Origin: Bacteroidales bacterium GP1
Lineage (GTDB): Bacteria; Bacteroidota; Bacteroidia; Bacteroidales; Muribaculaceae
Assembly: GCA_001701105.1 (NCBI GenBank)
Contig: DAAI01000028.1
Span: 1 to 12,597 of the forward strand
Length of the DNA: 12,597 bases
Direction of reading: 5' to 3'
Each line of letters starts with the position of its first letter. The stretch's first letter is position 1. The translations under genes and the position numbers were made by a program. This document shows positions 1 to 6,694 of this stretch, one piece after another. The notes beneath the pieces were generated by a model, which was given only the letters and a program-made list of their open reading frames with translations, searched no databases and was not told the DNA's origin.

Positions 1-2032
1 ACCGGGCTCCAGGAATCTTAACATCGGGAAGGTTTTTCTGGATGAAGGCGTCATACTTCAGGAAGTTACGGTTACTGCTAATCGGATGATATCTTCCAAG
101 GGTCATACTATCATCTACCCCTCGGGGGCAGATGTGAGAGCGTCGTCCTCTTCGCTCAGCTTGTTTCAGAAGCTCCCCCTCGCCGGCCTGGATGCCAATC
201 CTATCAACCGCACCATTTCTGTCGACGGAGGAAGCCCCGTGATCCTCATCAATGGCGTGCCTTCAACCATGGCAGATGTAAACGCACTGCAACCGAAAGA
301 TATAGAGAAAATAGAATATTCGCGTTCTACACCGGCCCGCTATCTGGACTCTAATCATTCAGGATTCATAAACATTACTTTGAAAAAAAGAAGCGACGGA
401 GGGCAGATTTATGCGTGGGGCCGCTCGGCCGTGACTACGGCATTCATGGATGCGAATCTGAGTGCTTCATATCATCAGGGTTCCTCGCGATTTACGCTTC
501 AGTACAATCCGTCCTGGCGTAACTATCAGAACGTCTACGATAATGTGACCGAGAGCTTCATCGCGCAGGATTTCAGGGTAAATCTGGAGGAACACGACAG
601 GAACCCCTTCAATTATCATTACCATGACATCCGCTTGAGATATGATTTCAGCCCTACGTCCAAGACATTGTTTTCCGTCACATTCAACGCAACGCCGTTG
701 CTAAGCTCAAGCAGAACCATATCGCATACTGTGGATTCCGAACTTGGAGAATATAATGGCAACAGCTCTACCGGCAGCAAGGATTTCACCCCCTCGCTTG
801 ATCTTTTTCTGCATCAGGATTTCAACGACAAGAATTCCCTGGAGGTGCAATTGGTCGGCACGCTTAATTCCAGCGATTACCGCCGTGACAACAATTATAT
901 CTTTACCGATGGCACGGAGAAAACTTATATCATGAATGTCGACAGCCGGCGCCGCTCGCTGATCTCCGAGATAAGTTATATCCATACTTTCAACGAGCGC
1001 ACTTCCATCTCTGCAGGCTTTCAGAATACCATATCCCACAGCAGAAACACCTATCTCTCCTCTGATTATAAGCCTATCCTAACCGAAAACAACAATTATG
1101 CGTATCTAAGGCTCGGCCAACGCATCGGGAAATTCTTCCTCACGCTTTCGACAGGCGCAAAGATGTTCTGGATAAGAAATGACCTTAACCGCCGTCATTT
1201 CATGCGCAATATTTCCGTAGCGCACCTTTCATGGAACATCAATTCTCAATGGAGTCTCCAGGGCACATTCCGATATACGCCAGTGATTCCATCTTTGACG
1301 GCCCTTACCGATTATCCGCAACAGACCACGCCATATCTCGTCTCCAACGGCAATCCCAACCTGAAGGTGTCAGATAATTTCGTTTACAGTCTCGCCGCCA
1401 ATTTCAGTTACAAAAAGTTTCAAGCCTCTTATCAATTCATGTATGTGGATATGCGCAATAGTGTGATCAACGACATCACCTATATGGGTAACGGCCTCTT
1501 TCTTTCCCGGTCGGTAAATGCGCGCATGATGAAAACAGTGCAGAATGATCTTAGCCTTCGCCTGAGCGATATTCATGGTTTCGGCGCAAGCCTATATCTG
1601 AGCGTGGCTCATTACCACACGGGCGGCGCGGACTGGAGCCATCGACTCACGTCGTTCAGCGGAAATTTGTCGTTATGGTGGAATAAAGGTCCCTTTACCG
1701 TTTCCTACTGGCGCACCTTCCCCGGCAAAACCCTAAGCGGTCATAATGTCTACAAGAATGAAAACGGCGATGCTCTCCAGATCGAGTGGGCTCCCGACAA
1801 GCACTGGACCCTCGGAGCCAGCTGGATGTATATATTCGATGCAAAAGGCACGCGATATCCGGCTTGGAATTATTCAGCCGTCAATCCATCCTACCGCTAT
1901 CGATATATCAAGAATAATGGAAATATGATAGTGTTATCGGTGACCTATACGGCTGATTTCGGCAGTATATTCCGGTCGGCCGGGCGCAATCTCAATAATT
2001 CCGATAATGGCGCTTCGTTGCTGAAATTGTGA
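1..2032 (+). CDS. Outer-membrane beta-barrel (TonB-dependent receptor-like) protein, 5' end cut by window
   Basis: The reading frame is open from base 2, so the ATG at 86 is internal and the real start lies upstream; 676 residues are visible. The first 28 visible residues end in QEVTVTANR, the usual junction between an N-terminal carboxypeptidase-regulatory-like beta-sandwich and the plug. A plug follows at about residues 29-130 (VDGGSPVILINGVP, DIEKIEYSRSTPARY, GFINITLKKR). The rest is long alternating aromatic/polar strands typical of a 22-strand barrel, with the end motif LSVTYTADFG and then NNSDNGASLLKL. This is the pattern of the Bacteroidota 'outer membrane beta-barrel family' (OMP_b-brl_3), which resembles TonB-dependent receptors but usually has no SusD partner. 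No SusD-like gene follows. The substrate cannot be told from the sequence. It is not obviously linked to the oxalate genes, because a terminator and an opposite-strand gene lie between them. Family call is strong; transport role is inferred. Confidence 0.85.
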   Translation, partial: PGSRNLNIGKVFLDEGVILQEVTVTANRMISSKGHTIIYPSGADVRASSSSLSLFQKLPLAGLDANPINRTISVDGGSPVILINGVPSTMADVNALQPKDIEKIEYSRSTPARYLDSNHSGFINITLKKRSDGGQIYAWGRSAVTTAFMDANLSASYHQGSSRFTLQYNPSWRNYQNVYDNVTESFIAQDFRVNLEEHDRNPFNYHYHDIRLRYDFSPTSKTLFSVTFNATPLLSSSRTISHTVDSELGEYNGNSSTGSKDFTPSLDLFLHQDFNDKNSLEVQLVGTLNSSDYRRDNNYIFTDGTEKTYIMNVDSRRRSLISEISYIHTFNERTSISAGFQNTISHSRNTYLSSDYKPILTENNNYAYLRLGQRIGKFFLTLSTGAKMFWIRNDLNRRHFMRNISVAHLSWNINSQWSLQGTFRYTPVIPSLTALTDYPQQTTPYLVSNGNPNLKVSDNFVYSLAANFSYKKFQASYQFMYVDMRNSVINDITYMGNGLFLSRSVNARMMKTVQNDLSLRLSDIHGFGASLYLSVAHYHTGGADWSHRLTSFSGNLSLWWNKGPFTVSYWRTFPGKTLSGHNVYKNENGDALQIEWAPDKHWTLGASWMYIFDAKGTRYPAWNYSAVNPSYRYRYIKNNGNMIVLSVTYTADFGSIFRSAGRNLNNSDNGASLLKL

Positions 2033-2046
2033 TAAAGGTTCAATCA

Positions 2047-2080
2047 AGTCGCGGACTCTCCGAGCAGAGGGTCCGCGACT
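2047..2080. terminator. GC-rich hairpin between converging genes, probable bidirectional terminator
   Basis: A perfect 10-bp inverted repeat, AGTCGCGGAC (2047-2056) and GTCCGCGACT (2071-2080), encloses a 14-nt loop in which TCT and AGA can add three more pairs. It begins 14 bp after the stop of the barrel-protein gene and lies about 85 bp past the end of the converging OmpA gene. No clear T-tract follows on either strand (minus reads TTGATTG), so the terminator call rests on the strong stem and on position. Confidence 0.65.
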
Positions 2081-2165
2081 ATGAAATCGGCTCCGGCTGT
2101 ATAATAGGGAGTCTATTAACGGAAGGATATCAAATCCCCGGTTGAATCAGGGATATTGAGGGGAA

Positions 2166-3003
2166 TCATTCTGGAGCCTGATCGATGAGGTCGAGGAACT
2201 GGTCGAGCTTCGGAGTGATTATTATTTCCGTGCGGCGGTTGCGCTGGCGGCCCACTTCGGAATCGTTGTCGGCGATGGCGTTAAACTCGCCGCGAACCGG
2301 CGGCCGACAGACGTGCCGGGTTCACGTCAAACTTGTTCTGAAGCACCTGCACCACCGAACTTGCACGGAGAGCGGAGAGATCCCAGTTGTTGCGGATGTT
2401 GGTGCGTGAGATAGGCACGTTGTCCGTGTTGCCCTCCACGAGCACATCGTAGTCGCTATAATCCTTGATGATCTTGGCAATCTTGCTGAGCGTTTCCATG
2501 GCGCGATCACTCACCTCATAGCTGCCCGATTTGAACAGCATATTATCGGCAAGCGAGATGTAGACAACTCCTTTGAGCACCTTTACATCGACATCCTTCA
2601 GCTCGTCGTTCGTGAGCGAGCGGGTGAGCTTGTTGGTAAGGGCTATGTTAAGCGAATCGCTCTTCGATTTAGCCGAGATAAGCTCCTTGATGTATTTATT
2701 GGATGCGTTGATCTCATCGACGAGCTTTGATATGTTGACGCTTCCCTGCTGTGAATTAAGAAGGCTCTGGTCGAGGGTGGCCTTCATATCGGTGAGCTGC
2801 TTCTTGAGATCCTCGTTCTGCTTCTTGAGATCGGTAATCACATATTCCATTCCCTTGCGAGCGCTGTTGCATTCGAGCAGTCCGTCGCGGGTAGACTGAT
2901 ACTCCATGTTGAGCTCATTGTATTTCTTGTTCGACACGCATCCTCCGAGCAGGATAGTCGTGGCCATGAAAGCGGCCATCACTGCTTTTGTGGTTAATTT
3001 CAT
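2166..3003 (-). pseudogene. OmpA-family peptidoglycan-binding lipoprotein, frameshifted near the C-terminus
   Basis: The protein starts MKLTTKAV with a lipoprotein signal peptide and a lipobox ILLGGC (Cys22), so it should be lipid-anchored to the outer membrane. Residues about 28-115 are charged and heptad-like (KKQNEDLKKQL), probably a coiled-coil spacer. Residues about 140-236 are an OmpA_C domain with VEGNTDNVPIS and NWDLSALRA, where Asp208 and Arg213 are the expected diaminopimelate-binding pair. After SAAG (residue 236) the frame runs into SRRV and a stop at 2281-2283. Removing one base (an extra A at 2295 or 2296 on the plus strand) restores RGEFNAIADN, then GRQRNRRTEI and a stop at 2166-2168, giving a normal 278-residue protein. 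The sequence past the shift is perfectly conserved, so this is either a very recent mutation or a sequencing/assembly error. If real, the product is 240 residues and lacks the last OmpA_C strand and helix. Confidence 0.85.
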
Positions 3004-3301
3004 AATCTTGACGGGTTTTGATTTTTATCGTTTATCTCGAAAATCTTTACAATCATTATATATGATATGAAAAGGCTTCTCCTTATATAAAGGAAAACTG
3101 ATAAAAAAGTTCTTTATTATTCATATCCTCCGTGAAAAAATTTGGGCGTTCAGAACTTTTGCATGAATCTGCCCGGCAAGCCGGCGAGGGTACAATAGCA
3201 AATTATTCTTCCGGCAATCCAGTATCTTCGATTCTATATATTTTATAATATTTTTATACATAAAAATTGAGGAACGTCTTATTCGAGGCCGAACTTATCT
3301 T

Positions 3302-3312
3302 GCATCGGATGC
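3302..3312. promoter_or_regulatory. Short palindrome GCATC-G-GATGC, possible operator
   Basis: A perfect 5-bp inverted repeat with a one-base centre lies about 155 bp upstream of the frc start in the divergent intergenic region. The size suits half of a dimeric regulator site, but a match this short arises by chance fairly often. No regulator gene is present in the window to pair with it. Confidence 0.2.
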
Positions 3313-3372
3313 GTTATATCAGTGTACGATTCCATTATCCGAACGAGAGAAGCAGTGCATAAATCATATTGC

Positions 3373-3397
3373 CTAAATCCTGTTAATCCCGATTTAG
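3373..3397. promoter_or_regulatory. Inverted repeat CTAAATC-N11-GATTTAG upstream of frc, possible operator
   Basis: A perfect 7-bp inverted repeat with an 11-base spacer is centred about 80 bp before the frc start codon. The arm centres are 18 bp apart, roughly two helical turns, as expected for a dimeric DNA-binding protein on one face. A second small repeat, TTCCCT (3406-3411) and AGGGAA (3422-3427), follows directly and could form a leader hairpin. No promoter was placed, so which of these is transcribed is unknown. Confidence 0.3.
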
Positions 3398-3464
3398 CGG
3401 CTGCGTTCCCTCCCGTCAAGAAGGGAATCACAAACAAGTGAAAATTCTAAAAATCTCTAATACT

Positions 3465-4784
3465 ATGGCACAGACTACCGCCCCTCTCCAGGGAATTAAA
3501 GTTGTTGATTTCACAGAAGTACAGTCAGGACCCTCATGCACGCAGATGCTCGCATGGCTCGGTGCCGACGTTATAAAGATAGAGCGTCCCGGCGTAGGCG
3601 ACGCCACGCGTAAGGAACTCCAGTTCAATCCCGATCTTCCGAGCTATTATTATCTCCAGCTCAACAGCGATAAGAAATCGCTGACCCTCGATGCAAAGAC
3701 TCCCGACGGCAAGGAGATTCTGACACGCCTCATAAAGGAATGCGACATCTTCGTTGAGAATCTGCATCCCGGAGCAATGGATAAGCTCGGCTTCAGCTGG
3801 GAGGTGGTGCATGAACTCAACCCCCGCTGTATCTACGGCACAATCAAGGGCTTCCCATTGTCGTCGAAATATAAGGATCTCAAAGCCTATGAACCTATCG
3901 CCCAGGCCACGGCCGCTGCGGCATCAACCACAGGATGGTTTGACGGCGAATACAATATCCCGACTCAGAGCGGTGCGGCCCTCGGCGATTCAAATACCGG
4001 AATGCATCTGCTCATCGGGCTTCTCGCTGCATTATGCCAGCGTGAAAAGACTGGCGAAGGCGTGTTTGTATATCAGTCGATGCATAATGCCTGCCTCAAC
4101 CTCTGCCGCATCAAGACAAGAGATCAGCTCACCCTCGACAAGATTGGTTATCTCACCCAGTTCCCGCAGTATCCTAACGGACAATTCGGCGACTGCGTGC
4201 CACGTGCCGGAAATATCGAGGGCGGCGGCGTGCTCGGATGGACCTATAAGTGCAAGCCCGCCGGCGGCTATGATTCGGCTATCGACGCTAACAATTATGT
4301 CTACATCGTGCTTCAGCGCGGAGAGAAAGATTTCGAGCTCTTCTGCAAGGCAGTTGGCTTCGAGGACTGGCTCACCAATCCCGACTTCAACACGGCCGAT
4401 GCCCGCGACCGTCATAAGCAGGAAATATATGCCCGCATCGGCCAATGGACTGCCGACAAGACTAAATATGAGGTAACGGAGATTCTGGGTAAAGCAGGAG
4501 TGCCCGTAGGACCGGTTCTGTCGACAAAGGAAATTATGACAGATGAATCGCTTTACGACGGCAACACGCTGGTAAGAATCAATCAGGGCGGCGAGATCGG
4601 GGAATTTGTGACCGTGGGATGCCCGTTCACACTATCCAACTACCAGCCGGTTTACGGCCCGGCTCCTTCGCTGGGAGGCAACAACGAGGAAGTGCTAAAG
4701 AGCCTCGGATATACCGATGAGCAGATAGCCGAGTTCGCAAAGAACGGCACTACAGAGCCCCTTCCTAAAACCGACACAAAGTAA
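3465..4784 (+). CDS. frc: Formyl-CoA:oxalate CoA-transferase (class III, CaiB/Frc family)
   Basis: A 439-residue cytoplasmic enzyme that transfers CoA from formyl-CoA to oxalate, giving oxalyl-CoA and formate. The length is close to the roughly 416-428 of Oxalobacter Frc and E. coli YfdW. Family marks in order are VDFTEVQSGPSCTQMLAWLG (residues 14-33) with Gln20, ADVIKIERPGVGD, NLHPGAMDKLG, the AYEPIAQ segment (Glu143), and GAALGDSNTGMHL with the catalytic aspartate at 175. The glycine loop reads GNIEGGGVLGW (249-259), and the C-terminus has VTEILGKAGVPVGPV and TVGCPF. The N-terminal half is particularly close to YfdW. The start is set at the ATG at 3465, giving MAQTTAPLQGIKVVDF, which matches the family N-terminus; an in-frame GTG at 3438 would add nine residues with no family match. 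It is the first gene of the oxalate cluster, 79 bases before oxc. Two active-site positions differ from the Oxalobacter enzyme (see findings), so the exact CoA donor/acceptor preference is inferred. Confidence 0.95.
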   Translation: MAQTTAPLQGIKVVDFTEVQSGPSCTQMLAWLGADVIKIERPGVGDATRKELQFNPDLPSYYYLQLNSDKKSLTLDAKTPDGKEILTRLIKECDIFVENLHPGAMDKLGFSWEVVHELNPRCIYGTIKGFPLSSKYKDLKAYEPIAQATAAAASTTGWFDGEYNIPTQSGAALGDSNTGMHLLIGLLAALCQREKTGEGVFVYQSMHNACLNLCRIKTRDQLTLDKIGYLTQFPQYPNGQFGDCVPRAGNIEGGGVLGWTYKCKPAGGYDSAIDANNYVYIVLQRGEKDFELFCKAVGFEDWLTNPDFNTADARDRHKQEIYARIGQWTADKTKYEVTEILGKAGVPVGPVLSTKEIMTDESLYDGNTLVRINQGGEIGEFVTVGCPFTLSNYQPVYGPAPSLGGNNEEVLKSLGYTDEQIAEFAKNGTTEPLPKTDTK

Positions 4785-4801
4785 TAATTATCAATATGCA
4801 T

Positions 4802-4834
4802 AAAGGGGGAGAGCAAAATTGACTCTCCTCCTTT
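4802..4834 (+). promoter_or_regulatory. Strong intercistronic hairpin between frc and oxc
   Basis: AAAGGGGGAGAG (4802-4813) pairs with CTCTCCTCCTTT (4823-4834) over 12 bp with one G-U wobble, closing a 9-nt loop. It sits 17 bases after the frc stop and 29 bases before the oxc ATG. The descending arm ends in TTT but no longer U-run follows, so partial termination, 3'-end protection of frc mRNA, or an RNA processing site are all possible. It also argues against the TTG at 4819 as an oxc start, because that codon is in the loop. Confidence 0.65.
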
Positions 4835-4863
4835 CTAAAATTAATGACATAAATTATAAAAAA

Positions 4864-6612
4864 ATGGCAACTACAGATACAACAGCAACCCGGGCCCCTC
4901 ATTTTCCTGAACAGGTTACGGGTATGTACATTCTCGCCGAATCGCTGAAGCGTATCGGCCTCGACACGGTCTATGGCCTTGTGGGCATTCCGGTGACGGA
5001 AGCCGCCTATGCCATGCAGAAAGTTGGAGTAAAGTTCGTGGGATTCCGCTTTGAGCAGCAAGCCGGCATGGCCGCCGCTACCCACGGATACCTTACCAAG
5101 ACCCCGGGCGTGCTCCTCACAGTATCATCCCTCGGCTTCATGAACGGCCTTACAGCTACGGCAAACGCCACTGTGAACTGCTATCCGATGATCCAGATTT
5201 CAGGGGCTACAGATCCTACGATGGTAGATATGAAAATGGGCACATATGAGGAACTCGACCAGCTCAACACGGCTCGTCCGCTCGTGAAGGCGGCCTTCCG
5301 CTGCTCGCACGCCAAGGATATTCCGGGCGCCGTGGCACGTGCATACCGTGCCGCCGTATCCGGACGTCCCGGCGGTGTCTACATCGACATGACTACTCCC
5401 GCACTCGGCGAGATAATGGACCGTGAGGATGCCGAAAAGCTGTTCTATCAGCCCGTAGATGTGTATTCTCCCGTAGCTCCGAATCAGGCATCCGTCGACA
5501 GGGCCGTAGAATTGCTGCTGAATGCCAAGCGTCCGGCCATCCTGCTCGGAAAAGGTGCGGCATATGCACAGGTAGACGACAAGATTAAGAAACTCATCGA
5601 GACTTACAAAATTCCTTATCTTCCGATGTCGATGGCCAAGGGCCTTATGCCCGATAATGGCGAATTGAGCGCGCTTTCATGCCGCAGCGACATCATGGAG
5701 AAGAGCGATGTGGTGATGGTGATAGGAGCTCGTCTCAACTGGATGCTCTCATTCGGACACGGAAAGTGGAATCCGTCGATTAAGTTTATCCAGCTCGATG
5801 TGGAGCCGCAGGAGATCGACGTAAATGTCCCGATAGCCGCACCGGTGGTAGGAGATATGGGGCTTGCGCTGGATGCTATACTCTCCGGCATGGAGGGTAA
5901 AGAGATGGCCGCCGACCCTGCATGGCTCGCATCGCTTCAGGCAGAGACGAAGGTGAAGAATGAAAAATTCGCAACGCGTCTGGCCGACGCCGCCAAGATG
6001 CAGCCTATGAATCACTGGTCGGCCCTCAGTGCCATCAAGCCGATAATAGAAAGCAACCCCGACATCATCCTCATCAACGAGGGAGCCAATACGCTCGACG
6101 ATACCCGCGATTCCATCGACATGAGCCTTCCGCGTCATCGTGTAGACTGCGCCACATGGGCTATCATGGGTATGGGAATGGGCTCGACAGTAGGCGCCGC
6201 AGTGGCCACAGGCAAGCAGGTGGTGGCTATCGAAGGCGATTCCGCATTCGGCTTCTCGGGCATGGATTTCGGCACGATATGCCGTTTCAAACTCCCGGTC
6301 ACGGTTGTGATCTTCAACAATGGCGGCATCTATAACAGTATTGGTAAGAACCCCTCCACAGATCCGGCCATCGAACACGACCCGGCTCCTACAACTCTCG
6401 ATGTGGAGGCTCACTATGAGAAGATGGGCGAGGTATTCGGCGTGGCTAACTATTATGTCACCACCCCCGATGAACTGAGCAAAGCCCTCACGGAGTCGAT
6501 TGCCTCTAAAGCACCGGCTATTATCAACGTTCAGCTTGCTGCCGACGCCGGAAAGGAGAGTGGGCATATCGGTTATCTTAATCCGACTCCGCTGATTGAC
6601 TTCACAGTCTGA
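4864..6612 (+). CDS. oxc: Oxalyl-CoA decarboxylase (thiamine diphosphate-dependent)
   Basis: A 582-residue ThDP enzyme that decarboxylates oxalyl-CoA to formyl-CoA and CO2 in the cytoplasm; the family is about 564-570 residues. The N-terminal PYR domain holds the cofactor-activating glutamate in GFRFEQQAGMAA (Glu64). MGTYEELDQLN gives Tyr128-Glu129, matching Tyr120-Glu121 of the Oxalobacter enzyme. The central domain (about 195-360) includes ILLGKGAAYAQ and MVIGARLNWMLSFGHGKWNP, typical of Oxc. The C-terminal PP domain has the Mg/diphosphate motif IEGDSAFGFSGMDFG (GDS 458-460) through FNNGGIY (485-490), with Tyr490 matching Oxalobacter Tyr483. The C-terminal lid reads AGKESGHIGYLNP. The start is the ATG at 4864, preceded by the A-rich leader ATAAATTATAAAAAA common in Bacteroidota; an upstream in-frame TTG falls in a hairpin loop. 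With frc it forms the complete CoA-recycling oxalate cycle, which consumes one proton per turn. Confidence 0.96.
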   Translation: MATTDTTATRAPHFPEQVTGMYILAESLKRIGLDTVYGLVGIPVTEAAYAMQKVGVKFVGFRFEQQAGMAAATHGYLTKTPGVLLTVSSLGFMNGLTATANATVNCYPMIQISGATDPTMVDMKMGTYEELDQLNTARPLVKAAFRCSHAKDIPGAVARAYRAAVSGRPGGVYIDMTTPALGEIMDREDAEKLFYQPVDVYSPVAPNQASVDRAVELLLNAKRPAILLGKGAAYAQVDDKIKKLIETYKIPYLPMSMAKGLMPDNGELSALSCRSDIMEKSDVVMVIGARLNWMLSFGHGKWNPSIKFIQLDVEPQEIDVNVPIAAPVVGDMGLALDAILSGMEGKEMAADPAWLASLQAETKVKNEKFATRLADAAKMQPMNHWSALSAIKPIIESNPDIILINEGANTLDDTRDSIDMSLPRHRVDCATWAIMGMGMGSTVGAAVATGKQVVAIEGDSAFGFSGMDFGTICRFKLPVTVVIFNNGGIYNSIGKNPSTDPAIEHDPAPTTLDVEAHYEKMGEVFGVANYYVTTPDELSKALTESIASKAPAIINVQLAADAGKESGHIGYLNPTPLIDFTV

Positions 6613-6628
6613 TTAATAGAAAATGTAA

Positions 6629-6672
6629 AGAGGCCATGGCCGGAATTCTTCCGGGATTCCGATTATGGCTCT
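6629..6672 (+). promoter_or_regulatory. Two-tier hairpin between oxc and the carrier gene
   Basis: An inner hairpin CCGGAA-TTC-TTCCGG (6640-6654) is perfect. It is nested in an outer stem formed by AGAGGCCAT (6629-6637) and ATGGCTCT (6665-6672), which is 8 bp with one bulged G. The element begins 16 bases after the oxc stop and ends 22 bases before the carrier ATG. No U-run follows (next is CCACCAATAAAAAAG), so it looks less like a terminator than an mRNA stabiliser or processing site that could set different levels of enzyme and carrier. Confidence 0.5.
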
Positions 6673-6694
6673 CCACCAATAAAAAAGTTCTGTT

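Larger units (their letters stand above)
3004..3464. promoter_or_regulatory. Divergent regulatory region between the OmpA gene and the oxalate cluster
   Basis: These 461 bases have no convincing gene. They separate two divergently transcribed units, so both promoters should lie here. Positions 3235-3268 are almost pure A/T (a single C in 34 bases). I looked for the Bacteroidota sigma-ABfr pattern (TTTG about 20 bases before TAnnTTTG). Only weak matches were seen, for example TATCTTCG at 3223-3230 on plus, with no TTTG box at the right distance, so I do not place a transcription start. Small inverted repeats near the oxalate side (3302-3312, 3373-3397, 3406-3427) are possible operator or leader structures. 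Confidence 0.5.

Noticed and set aside
86..88. ATG at 86 as start of the outer-membrane protein
   Set aside because: The frame is open to the window edge and the preceding codons encode QEVTVTANR, a conserved part of this family, so the gene begins upstream.
2127..2160. Imperfect inverted repeat around TCAAATCCCC and GGGATATTGA as a second terminator for the OmpA gene
   Set aside because: Pairing has several mismatches and no T-run; the perfect stem at 2047-2080 is the better candidate.
3171..3186. CCGGC-AA-GCCGG repeat in the divergent region as a terminator or small RNA end
   Set aside because: The loop would be only two bases, there is no following T-run and no upstream gene for it to terminate.
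3438..3464. In-frame GTG start nine codons upstream of the frc ATG
   Set aside because: The extra residues have no counterpart in the family, and MAQTTAPLQGIKVVDF from the ATG at 3465 aligns with known Frc N-termini.
3754..4476. 240-residue plus-strand open frame inside frc
   Set aside because: It is a +1 shadow of frc, rich in Ser/Arg/Pro, with no domain.
4819..4863. In-frame TTG start for oxc
   Set aside because: It falls in the loop of the 4802-4834 hairpin and adds a non-family extension; the ATG at 4864 has the usual A-rich leader.
5749..6567. 272-residue open frame antisense to oxc
   Set aside because: It lies wholly opposite a strongly conserved enzyme, has low-complexity His/Arg-rich composition and no recognisable domain; a codon-bias shadow.
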